Shown here piece after piece: positions 27,299 to 34,858 of a stretch of DNA of 64,000 bases. Positions within the stretch are counted from its first letter, which is position 1. Each line of letters opens with the position of its first letter. Source of the DNA: Pirellulales bacterium (GTDB lineage Bacteria; Planctomycetota; Planctomycetia; Pirellulales; UBA1268); contig JADHNY010000010.1 in the NCBI GenBank assembly GCA_016779265.1, positions 1-64,000 on the forward strand, in the 5' to 3' direction. The translations under genes and the position numbers were made by a program. The notes beneath the pieces were generated by a model, which was given only the letters and a program-made list of their open reading frames with translations, was not told the DNA's origin and made no database searches.

Positions 27299-29151
27299 GA
27301 GATGCCACTGTGCAGATGCCACTGGTGAGGCCGGCCCGGTTGCCCGACGCCCCCGGTCGACTCCGTGGCGGGTGGCTGGTCTGCTGCAGCTGTGTGATGC
27401 TGCTGAGTCAAGCCCTTGTGGCGGATGGCCGTGAGGTGGCCGCTGAGGTGCTTGCGGCGCAGCAGCATCGCGTGGAGGTCGTTTCCAAAATCTCTGCTGC
27501 GACGGTTGCCGTCTTTGCTGGTGAGCAGGGAGGTGGCTCGGGCGTCATCGTGTCGCCCGATGGCTATGCCTTGACCAACTTCCATGTCGTGCAGCCGGCT
27601 GGGCTCGCCATGCGGTGTGGCCTCAACAATGGTCAGGTGTATGACGCAATCCTGGTCGGGCTCGATCCCACCGGGGATGTCGCGGTGATCAAACTCGTGG
27701 GGAGAGATGACTTTCCCTATGCACGCCTCGCCGACAGCGATGCGGTGCGGGTGGGGGATGCCTGCTACACCGTGGGCAATCCCTTCCTCCTCGCAAGTAA
27801 CCTGCAGCCCTCGGTGAGCCTCGGCATCGTCTCCGGCACGCACCGCTATCAGTTTCCCGCAGGCACGATCCTTGAATACACCGACTGCCTGCAGGTGGAT
27901 GCGGCTATCAACCCAGGCAACTCCGGTGGCCCGCTGTTTGACGCGGCCGGTGACGTGATCGGTGTCAACGGACGGGCCTCGTTTGAGAAGCGTGGTCGTG
28001 TAAACGTTGGGGTTGGCTATGCGATCTCGTCGAACCAGCTTCGCAACTTCATGGGCAGCCTGCGGAGTGGGCTGCTGGTCGATCATGCCACGCTGGGAGC
28101 GACGGTTGCCACGGGGGCTGATGGCAAGGTGTATGTCTCCGACATCCTTGAATCGTCTGACGCCTATCGGCGGGGCTTGCGGTACGACGATGAGATTGTG
28201 TCGCTGGCCGGCAGGCCTGTGCGGACGGTCAATGCGTTGAAGAACGTGCTGGGAATTCTGCCTGCGGGCTGGCGGGTGCCTCTGGTGTTTCGTCGCGAAG
28301 GACGTGTCGAGGAGATCACGGTGCGGCTGGCACCGGTGCATGCGGCTGCGGAACTGGCAGAGATTGCTGCCGGACGTCGGCAGAGTGGTCCACCGCAGCG
28401 GCCTGGTGAGGGGCCGGCTGAAGAGGAGTCGCCCGTCGTGCCGAAGCTGCCCGAGCCGGTTCGCGATCTCTATGAGACCAAGACGGGCTTCAGCAACTAC
28501 CACTTCAGTCGTCTGCAGCGTGACCGTGTGACCGCGGCCCTGCGGGCGTCGGTTGGTGATGAGAATCTCCGCGGCGTCTGGGAGATCGACGGCACACTTG
28601 AGGATGGGCGGCCATTTCGGATCGAGCTCTCTGATGTGCTGGCCACGATCGATCTGCCCACGGGCACGAGTCGTCTCGATCCTCGTGAGGCTCTCGACAA
28701 GAGTCCGGTGCCACCAGGGAGCGGCGGCATGCTGGTCGCTCTGGTCGTATGGCGAAAGCTCCTGCTTGACGGACCAGAGACTGTTGGTCGAACCGATGCG
28801 GTGGGGACTGCGCCGGTGTCCCCCGATCTGCTCCCTGTGAAGGCCGAGACCTCACTTGCAGACCTGCTGCGGACGGACGTTGGCGGTGTCTCTGCGGAGA
28901 CCTTTGTGGCCATGGATGGCGGACCGACTGCAGGTCGCGTGGTTGGGGTTGATCTCTGGGCCAGCCCGCAGGCCGATCCATGTGAGGTGCGGTTTGAACG
29001 AGATCCGGCTGAGGCCAGCCGGCCGGCCTGGATGCCAACGGTGATCGAGGTGCACTCCGGCAGCACTCGCTTTGGTCGCTTCTCGATTCGAAGCTTTCAG
29101 GTGCGACCCGCCGACAGCGATGCGACGTCGACAGAGGAGCCCGCCTCATGA
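27295..29151 (+). CDS. HtrA/DegP-like serine protease with PDZ domain, intact triad
   Basis: A 618-residue secreted S1C-type protease; signal segment at about residues 24-44. The trypsin-like domain keeps all three catalytic residues: His97 in TNFHVV, Asp128 in DPTGDVAVIKL and Ser210 in NPGNSGGPL. A PDZ domain follows (about 262-345, with RRGLRYDDEIVSLAGRPVR), then a Pro/Glu linker and a C-terminal beta-rich domain of about 220 residues, not usual in DegP, that I do not recognise. Expected role: extracytoplasmic proteolysis or quality control. It overlaps its neighbours by four bases on both sides, so it is translated with the two degenerate relatives downstream. Confidence 0.9.
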   Translation: MRDATVQMPLVRPARLPDAPGRLRGGWLVCCSCVMLLSQALVADGREVAAEVLAAQQHRVEVVSKISAATVAVFAGEQGGGSGVIVSPDGYALTNFHVVQPAGLAMRCGLNNGQVYDAILVGLDPTGDVAVIKLVGRDDFPYARLADSDAVRVGDACYTVGNPFLLASNLQPSVSLGIVSGTHRYQFPAGTILEYTDCLQVDAAINPGNSGGPLFDAAGDVIGVNGRASFEKRGRVNVGVGYAISSNQLRNFMGSLRSGLLVDHATLGATVATGADGKVYVSDILESSDAYRRGLRYDDEIVSLAGRPVRTVNALKNVLGILPAGWRVPLVFRREGRVEEITVRLAPVHAAAELAEIAAGRRQSGPPQRPGEGPAEEESPVVPKLPEPVRDLYETKTGFSNYHFSRLQRDRVTAALRASVGDENLRGVWEIDGTLEDGRPFRIELSDVLATIDLPTGTSRLDPREALDKSPVPPGSGGMLVALVVWRKLLLDGPETVGRTDAVGTAPVSPDLLPVKAETSLADLLRTDVGGVSAETFVAMDGGPTAGRVVGVDLWASPQADPCEVRFERDPAEASRPAWMPTVIEVHSGSTRFGRFSIRSFQVRPADSDATSTEEPAS

Positions 29152-30335
29152 GGACTCACACGCGATCAGGCGAATCACAGTGTCGGCTGAGAACACGTCA
29201 GGACTGGTGTGTGAGGCTCTGTGTTGCAGCCGTGCTCTTTGCTGGAGTCGCTGGGGGCGAGACGGCCTCCGCCAGTGAAGCGGTGATCGAACTGGCCGCG
29301 AGAACGGTGGTCAAGATCTACGGAGCGGGAGGCTTTCGTGGGCTGGAGTCGTATCAGACCGGCTTCCTGGTGTCGGCTGAAGGGCATGTGATGACGGCGA
29401 TGAGCACCGTCCTCGACTCGGGAGAGATCGACTGTGTGCTTGACGACGGTCGTCGCTACGAAGCGAGCCTGCTGGGGATTGATCCACGACGAGAGATGGC
29501 CCTGCTCAAGCTCGATGGTGAGGGCCTGCCGTTTGCCCCACTCGATGGCGGACGGCTGGCCTCACGGACGGCGGCTGCTGAGGCGGACGAACGAACTGGT
29601 GAGCAAAACCCGCCGGCCGCAGCGGGGCCGCTGCCACATGGCGACCTCGCTCCCCCGGCCACGCGTGTCTACGCTCTGTCCAACCTGTTTGGTGTGGCGG
29701 TTGGGGATGAACGGGTGAGTGTGCAGCAGGGAGTGGTCGCGGCGGTGGTGCCATTGGCGGCGCGACGTGGTGCCTACGAAGCTCCCTACGCCGGCGATGT
29801 CTACCTGCTTGACTTTACCGTCAACAATCCGGGATCGGCCGGTGGACTTCTGGTGGATGTGAAGGGCCAGCCGCTGGGCATGCTCGGAAAAGAACTTCGC
29901 AGCAGTGCCGCTGGGATCTGGCTCAACTACGCAATTCCCCTGCCTGAAGTGGCGGCGAGCTTCCATGCGCTGCTCACAGGAGAGTCGACCGAGATGGAGG
30001 CGACTGCCGAGAGCTTCCCGTTCGACACGCGACTGCTCGGCTTTCTGCTCGTGCCAGACATCCTGGAGAAAACGCCTCCTTTTGTGGAAGCGGTGATCGA
30101 GGCAACGCCCGCGGCAACGGCGGGGCTGCGAGAAGATGATCTGGTGGTGGCGGTAGGAAGCCGATCGGTGACCTCGTGCGCGGCAGTTGCAGCTGAACTG
30201 TCACGAATCGATGACGGCGATGCTGTGCGGATCAGTGTGATTCGTGATGGCCAGATTGTGGATGTGAACTTAGGACCGCGTCCGCCGATGCGGCTGCCCG
30301 TCGCGGAAGAGCCAGTGTTGGGAGAGGGCCGGTGA
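29148..30335 (+). CDS. Catalytically eroded HtrA-like protein (pseudoprotease) with PDZ domain
   Basis: A 395-residue secreted protein with the same fold as the preceding protease. Aligning conserved blocks by eye, the His position in TNFHVV is Ser86 (VMTAMSTV), the Asp position is Glu116 (RREMALLKL) and the nucleophile in GNSGGPL is Ala231 (NNPGSAGGLL). Two of three catalytic residues are therefore lost and the third is changed conservatively, while the surrounding glycine/hydrophobic framework is kept. A PDZ domain closes the protein (about 300-380, with TAGLREDDLVVAVGSRSV). I infer a binding, regulatory or adaptor role, perhaps forming mixed oligomers with the active protease upstream. The reading frame is intact, so it is not a pseudogene. 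Confidence 0.85.
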   Translation: MRTHTRSGESQCRLRTRQDWCVRLCVAAVLFAGVAGGETASASEAVIELAARTVVKIYGAGGFRGLESYQTGFLVSAEGHVMTAMSTVLDSGEIDCVLDDGRRYEASLLGIDPRREMALLKLDGEGLPFAPLDGGRLASRTAAAEADERTGEQNPPAAAGPLPHGDLAPPATRVYALSNLFGVAVGDERVSVQQGVVAAVVPLAARRGAYEAPYAGDVYLLDFTVNNPGSAGGLLVDVKGQPLGMLGKELRSSAAGIWLNYAIPLPEVAASFHALLTGESTEMEATAESFPFDTRLLGFLLVPDILEKTPPFVEAVIEATPAATAGLREDDLVVAVGSRSVTSCAAVAAELSRIDDGDAVRISVIRDGQIVDVNLGPRPPMRLPVAEEPVLGEGR

Positions 30336-32305
30336 TGTCGAGAACGCTTCGAACCATCGCAGGAGTCTTCGCGTTGGCGGCTGTCACGCTCTGTGTGCTG
30401 TGTGAGGCAGAGGCCGACACGCTGCAGCTGGAAGCGGCGGAACAGCGGGCGTTTCAGGAGGCTGCTGAGGTCGGCGCGTCGCTGACGGTGCGGATCGAGG
30501 TCGCTGGTGAAACCGGAGCGGTCGAAGACCAGGATGCTGGTGGCACCTCAACGGGGCTTGTTGTCGGCCGTGATGGCTGGATTGTGACGAGTGCCTTCGC
30601 GGTCACGCCGGGCACCGCTGGAGTGATTGTGGTGCTGCCGGATGGGAGTCGGCATGCCGCCCGAGTGGTGGGGAGTGATCCGCCGCGAAAGGTTGTGCTC
30701 TTAAAGATTGAGCCCCCGCGGCCACTTGCTGAGCCGGTGCCTGCTGCGAAAGCGGGACTGCGGGTCGGCCAGTGGACGATCGGTCTCGGACGAGCCTGGG
30801 GGGGAGCAGAGCCTGCAGTGGCGGTGGGCGTGCTCTCAGCAGTGGATCGCAGCTGGGGCAGGGGCGTGCAGACGGATGCCTCCGTATCACCAGCCAACTA
30901 CGGTGGTCCCTTGCTCGATATTCAAGGCAGGGTGATTGGCATGCTCGCGCCGCTTCCTGCAGAGTCGGCTGGCATGGTGACAGGCTCAGAGCTCTACGAT
31001 GCAGGCATCGGGTTTGCGGTGCCGCTGGAAGACATCCTGGCCGTGCTGCCTCGCATGCAGACAGGCGAGACGCTCGCCGAAGGCATTCTGGGCATCTCGT
31101 ATGCCTCCCGAGATGTCATGACTGGGCTGCCGGTGATCGCCACGAGCCGTCCTGGCTCTCCGGCGGCGAAGGCGGGTATTCGCGAAGGCGACCAGATCAT
31201 CGCCGTGAACGACACCCCCGTCGACAGGATTGCTGCGGTGCGGCATCAGCTCGCCGTGCGTTATGCCGGTGACACGGTCACGCTCACGCTGCAGCGAGGT
31301 GCTGGTGATCAGCAGAGCACACGCCGCGTGGAGGCGACTCTCGTTGATGCCCTGCCGCCATATCAGCGGCCTATGCTCGGACTGCTGCCGACGGCTGTTC
31401 CCGAAGGCAACCCGGTCGAGGTGGGCTGGGTGCTCCCCGACGGCCCCGCTGCTGCCGCAGGCCTTCGCGCGGGAGATCGTCTTGAGTCGCTGCAGACCGC
31501 TGATGGAGAACCAAGCCCGATTGAATCGGCAGAGCAGCTCACGGCTTTGGTGGCGAGCCTCACGATCGGTGAGGAGCTCACGCTCGGCCTGAGACGAGGA
31601 GAGGAAAAGCTCAGCCTGTCGATGCAGCCGGTCGCAGCCGAGTGCATTCTGCCACCACCAGACTCGCTTACTGTCGGTCAGTCCGCACCGGTGAAGATTG
31701 AACCGCTGACAGCACCAGAGGTGGCCAACCCGCCGATGGCGGTGATCCCAGAACTAGAGGAAGGCGTTCCAATGGGAGTGCTGATTCACTGTGGGCCACC
31801 GCATGGAGCTGCCACGGAAGCTGATGCGGAAACCTGGCGAGCAGCAGCAGCCCGTTACGGAATGGCCATCGTGTTGCCGGGGTCAACCGAAGCTGATCGC
31901 TGGAGTCGTGATGACCTGCCGGCGTTGGCCCGGGCGATGGAGACGCTGCGGAGCCGTGCCCCTGTCGATCCATCGCGGATCGCCTGCAGCGGGCAAGCCG
32001 CCGGGGCAACCTTCGCCTGGATGATCGCGGAGACCTTCGCCGGGCGTGTGCGTGGGGTGGCGCTGATCGATGGCTCGATCCCACGCCGCAGCGAGGTGCC
32101 GAAGGCAGATCCAGGCAGACCGCTGTCGGTGTTGTTTGCCCATCCCGCTGAGGGCTGGCAGCCGGCCGATGCTTCACGACAGCGTCAGGATGAGCAGCGG
32201 CTCGATGACGCATTGGTGCCCCACGCCACACTGCCGAACCCCTTCGGGCCGGTGTTGCCCACCGATGACCTCTGTCGCTGGGCTGGGGCTGTGGGCATCC
32301 TCTGA
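30335..32305 (+). CDS. Pseudoprotease with two PDZ domains and a degenerate alpha/beta-hydrolase domain
   Basis: A 656-residue secreted protein; ATG 30335 overlaps the previous TGA by one base, and a GTG three bases earlier is possible. The trypsin-like domain has lost the whole triad: Phe88 for His (IVTSAFAV), Lys119 for Asp (PPRKVVLLKI) and Tyr189 for Ser (SPANYGGPL). Two PDZ domains follow (about 245-330 and 345-430). After a Pro-rich linker comes an alpha/beta-hydrolase-type domain (about 480-656) whose elbow reads SGQAAGA, with Ala555 where the nucleophile Ser should be. Both potential enzymes appear dead, which points to a binding or adaptor protein. Overlap with the next gene is one base. 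Confidence 0.82.
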   Translation: MSRTLRTIAGVFALAAVTLCVLCEAEADTLQLEAAEQRAFQEAAEVGASLTVRIEVAGETGAVEDQDAGGTSTGLVVGRDGWIVTSAFAVTPGTAGVIVVLPDGSRHAARVVGSDPPRKVVLLKIEPPRPLAEPVPAAKAGLRVGQWTIGLGRAWGGAEPAVAVGVLSAVDRSWGRGVQTDASVSPANYGGPLLDIQGRVIGMLAPLPAESAGMVTGSELYDAGIGFAVPLEDILAVLPRMQTGETLAEGILGISYASRDVMTGLPVIATSRPGSPAAKAGIREGDQIIAVNDTPVDRIAAVRHQLAVRYAGDTVTLTLQRGAGDQQSTRRVEATLVDALPPYQRPMLGLLPTAVPEGNPVEVGWVLPDGPAAAAGLRAGDRLESLQTADGEPSPIESAEQLTALVASLTIGEELTLGLRRGEEKLSLSMQPVAAECILPPPDSLTVGQSAPVKIEPLTAPEVANPPMAVIPELEEGVPMGVLIHCGPPHGAATEADAETWRAAAARYGMAIVLPGSTEADRWSRDDLPALARAMETLRSRAPVDPSRIACSGQAAGATFAWMIAETFAGRVRGVALIDGSIPRRSEVPKADPGRPLSVLFAHPAEGWQPADASRQRQDEQRLDDALVPHATLPNPFGPVLPTDDLCRWAGAVGIL

Positions 32306-33045
32306 TGTCCGCGTTCCTCTCGGTGCTCTACGCCGACGCGTGGCTGGTGGCGGTCGACAAGCCATCGGGCATGCCGAGTGTGCCCGCTCGCACTCCACGA
32401 GACCCGGTGAGTGTCGCGGTTCGTCTTGCGGATGAGTTTGGCCCACTTGAAGCGGTGCATCGCCTCGATCGGGACACGTCTGGGGTACTCCTGCTTGCCC
32501 GTCATCGCGAGGCGCGTGTGGCTCTCGGCTGCCTGTTCGAACGCGGCCAGGTCTCGAAACGGTATCTGGCCCTCTGCTGTGGTACGCCACCTGAGACGAC
32601 CGGTGAACTCCACCTTCCTCTCGGTCCTGACCGAGAGCAGCCTCCCAAGCAGCGAGTCGACCCGATCCATGGCCGTCGTTCACAAACCCGCTGGCGGCTG
32701 CTCGCCAGGGAGACGCAGCAGGATGCGACGCTCTCGCTGGTGGAACTCGAACCGTTGACTGGCAGGTCGCACCAGCTGCGGGTGCATATGGCCTGGCTGG
32801 GGGTGCCGATCCTGGGCGACCAGCTGTACCAACGCTGGCCGACTGCGTCGCCTTCCCGGCTCGCCCTGCACGCAGCCTGGCTCTCACTGCCACACCCTGC
32901 AGACGGCACACCGTTGACCCTGCATGCGGACGGCAACACGCTTCCGGCTTCTGCCGAGCTTGCCTCGGCCGTCGCTGCCTGGCGTGCCTCTCAGCCGGCG
33001 GCATCTCCCGGCTGCATCGCGGAACGACGAATCTTCGACCAGTAG
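32305..33045 (+). CDS. RluA-family pseudouridine synthase
   Basis: A 246-residue cytoplasmic RNA-modifying enzyme that isomerises uridine to pseudouridine in rRNA or tRNA. The family signature HRLDRDTSG with the catalytic Asp is at about residues 52-60. The KRYLALC strand, the PLTGRSHQLRVHMAWLG block and GDQLY are all present. There is no S4 domain, so it resembles the shorter RluA/TruC-type members; the exact target cannot be inferred. It is the last gene of the operon (TGATG junction) and overlaps the convergent photolyase-like gene by 55 bp at the 3' ends. Confidence 0.92.
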   Translation: MSAFLSVLYADAWLVAVDKPSGMPSVPARTPRDPVSVAVRLADEFGPLEAVHRLDRDTSGVLLLARHREARVALGCLFERGQVSKRYLALCCGTPPETTGELHLPLGPDREQPPKQRVDPIHGRRSQTRWRLLARETQQDATLSLVELEPLTGRSHQLRVHMAWLGVPILGDQLYQRWPTASPSRLALHAAWLSLPHPADGTPLTLHADGNTLPASAELASAVAAWRASQPAASPGCIAERRIFDQ

Positions 33046-34355
33046 CGGGAAAATCTCCCCAGGTCGTTGACCCGAGCCCGGTCGGCGAGAGCAGCGGCTG
33101 GCAGAACCATCAATGGATGCTCAGCGGCAAGGGAGGCGGCCTGCTGTCGTGTGACAGGACAGACGGTGTCGTTCATCACAATGCCCGAGCCACGCCGATC
33201 CGCGATCGCCTCGCTGAGGGCCAGCTGGGGTGGCCCGACTGCCAGGTCGAGATGCGAGATTTCCGCCAGGCATTCCAGGATGAACTGCAGCCGGAGCCGG
33301 CTTGGCCGTTCGCGAGCGAGCCACTCGGGATCGATCACACAGACGCGAGGTGCCTGCGGATGGGCAGCTGCGGCAGGACTCGTTTCCGCAAGGGCATCGA
33401 GCGTGAGCCAGACAACCGGCTCTGCAGAACCGCTGGCCCCTGGCGAGCCTGGCTGCCACGGCTTCGCTGGAGCGATCCTGCAGCGAGGCCGTTCACGAGC
33501 GGGCGTGGAAAACCACGCAGCAGTCAGGTCTTCGTAGCTTCCTTCGAGGTCGCAGCCGCCCGCGAGAGGGCATGTCTGACACCAGCGACCTTCGGAATAG
33601 CGTTCGAGGTTGTCTCGGTTGAAGATGTATGGTTTGGCAGAGAAAGTGCCGGCGACCCACTGCCAGGAGAGTGTGTTGCTGGCTGGGTCGGCATCGAGGA
33701 GCTGCGAGAGAAACCAGGCTGCCCCGGCCTGCCATCGCACACCTCGGGCGTGCACCAGCCAGCTCGCCAGCCACATCCGCACGTGGTTGTGCAGAAAGCC
33801 GGTGGAGTGCAGTTCGCGGACCCAGGCGTCGACGCAGGCCATCCCGGTGGAAGCGGAGAGCACGTCGTCGGGCACCTCGGAGAGCTGTGGTCGCCGACTG
33901 GTTGCGGCTGGTGGTTCGAGATCGCTGTCGATGGCCTCGCCAAGGCTGGCGTAGACCTGCTGCCAGTAGTCGCGCCAGGCAAGTTCTGAAATGAGCTTCT
34001 CAGCCTGCTGTGGCTGCTCAACGAGGCGGCAGGCAGTGTCGCGAACTTCAGCGGTGGAGAGCACGCCATGCCGAAGCCAAGGGGAGAGCCGGGTGATCGC
34101 CCCTGCGAGATGGTTGCGGGTGCGGGCATAGCGATCCGGATCGATCTCATTCAGAGCAGCGAGGGCGGCCACACGTCCGCCCCGTCTGATCGGCGTCGCG
34201 GCACCGGCCAAGATGCCGACCGGCGGCGGTGTCCAAGGGGCAAGGGACTCAAGCATCCGCTCCACCCAGGACGCATCCCGACCGGGTTTGCAGTCGCTCG
34301 AACGAGCCAGCCACACAACCGGTGGAGTCGTGGGGTGGGCAGGCTGCGTTGTCAC
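32991..34355 (-). CDS. Photolyase/cryptochrome-family flavoprotein with apparently permuted domains
   Basis: A 454-residue protein. I place the start at GTG 34355 because AAAGGAG lies nine bases upstream; an in-frame ATG ten codons earlier is possible. The FAD-binding helical domain comes first (about residues 65-300): LSPWLRHGVLSTAEV, ELAWRDYW, VDAWVRELHSTGFLHNHVRM and ASNTLSWQWVAGTFSAKPY. It ends in KPYIFNRDNLERY and a Cys-rich WCQTCPLAGGC. The remaining part (about 315-430) reads like the alpha/beta antenna half that normally comes first in photolyases: VVWLTLDAL, RVCVIDPEW, RLQFILECL and a glycine-rich continuation. Role: probably light-dependent DNA repair or signalling, unproven. It overlaps the RluA-type gene tail to tail. 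Confidence 0.85.
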   Translation of the reverse strand: MTTQPAHPTTPPVVWLARSSDCKPGRDASWVERMLESLAPWTPPPVGILAGAATPIRRGGRVAALAALNEIDPDRYARTRNHLAGAITRLSPWLRHGVLSTAEVRDTACRLVEQPQQAEKLISELAWRDYWQQVYASLGEAIDSDLEPPAATSRRPQLSEVPDDVLSASTGMACVDAWVRELHSTGFLHNHVRMWLASWLVHARGVRWQAGAAWFLSQLLDADPASNTLSWQWVAGTFSAKPYIFNRDNLERYSEGRWCQTCPLAGGCDLEGSYEDLTAAWFSTPARERPRCRIAPAKPWQPGSPGASGSAEPVVWLTLDALAETSPAAAAHPQAPRVCVIDPEWLARERPSRLRLQFILECLAEISHLDLAVGPPQLALSEAIADRRGSGIVMNDTVCPVTRQQAASLAAEHPLMVLPAAALADRARVNDLGRFSRYWSKIRRSAMQPGDAAG

Positions 34356-34385
34356 GGGGACGAACTCCTTTCCGCAGAGACACAT

Positions 34386-34858
34386 CCGATCGTGCGGGCG
34401 ATCAGTCGGTGGTGCAGTCGGTCAGTCATACAGAGTGAACCTCAATGCCGCACCTGGCGTGCAGCATTTGGGATGCCTTCTCTGCGGGCAACGCAACGAC
34501 ATCGTAGGCACTCGGACAGTTTCGTCCGTGCAAATAGCGTCTGCGTGGTTGTTCAAACGAAAGCGTCACCCTCTGTGGGGAGTGGGGACACCTCGGCTGC
34601 TTGCGGACTGCGCAGAGGGCAGGCAGGCCGTGCCTGCTCTGCAGGCGAGCCGGGAGTTCTGACAGCACAGGTGTGCCTGCAGCACGCTGCCCCGGGACAC
34701 GTGCAAAAGCCTTGAAAAAAGCTGTTTCTGAGCGGTGTGCGGATCTGTGACTGTTTTCGCGATCTGAACGGCACGCAGTTTGCTTCACGAGGTGGTGGCG
34801 GATGTTTACCGCAGTTGGAGTCTGCGATCTCAATGAATCGCCACAACGGAGGTGTGCG
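34386..34858. other. Regulatory region upstream of the ammonium transporter
   Basis: About 470 bp without a supported gene. It holds the -24/-12 promoter listed separately and two dyads that could be activator sites: GCAGGCA/TGCCTGC with a 5-bp spacer (34619-34637) and GCACA/TGTGC with a 2-bp spacer (34665-34676). They lie about 135 and 95 bp upstream of the promoter, the usual distance for NtrC-type enhancers. A 182-residue minus-strand ORF here is antisense to amt and rejected. Confidence 0.55.
34769..34785 (+). promoter_or_regulatory. Candidate sigma-54 (-24/-12) promoter of amt
   Basis: The sequence cggcacgcagtttgctt matches the sigma-54 consensus closely. GG (34770-34771) and GC (34782-34783) are exactly ten bases apart, with the flanking GGCACG and TTTGC. 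Predicted start of transcription is near 34795, giving a 64-base leader to the amt ATG. Nitrogen-regulated sigma-54 control of amt/PII operons is well established in other bacteria. Confidence 0.7.

Noticed and set aside
26557-28503. 648-codon minus-strand ORF
   Set aside because: Antisense to the NPCBM-like and HtrA genes, which have recognisable domains; Arg/Pro/Ser-rich translation without any motif, typical of high-GC shadow frames.
29148-32305. Pseudogenes for the two degenerate proteases
   Set aside because: Frames are full length, coupled by 1-4 bp overlaps and keep fold-defining glycines and PDZ domains, so they are intact genes with lost catalysis.
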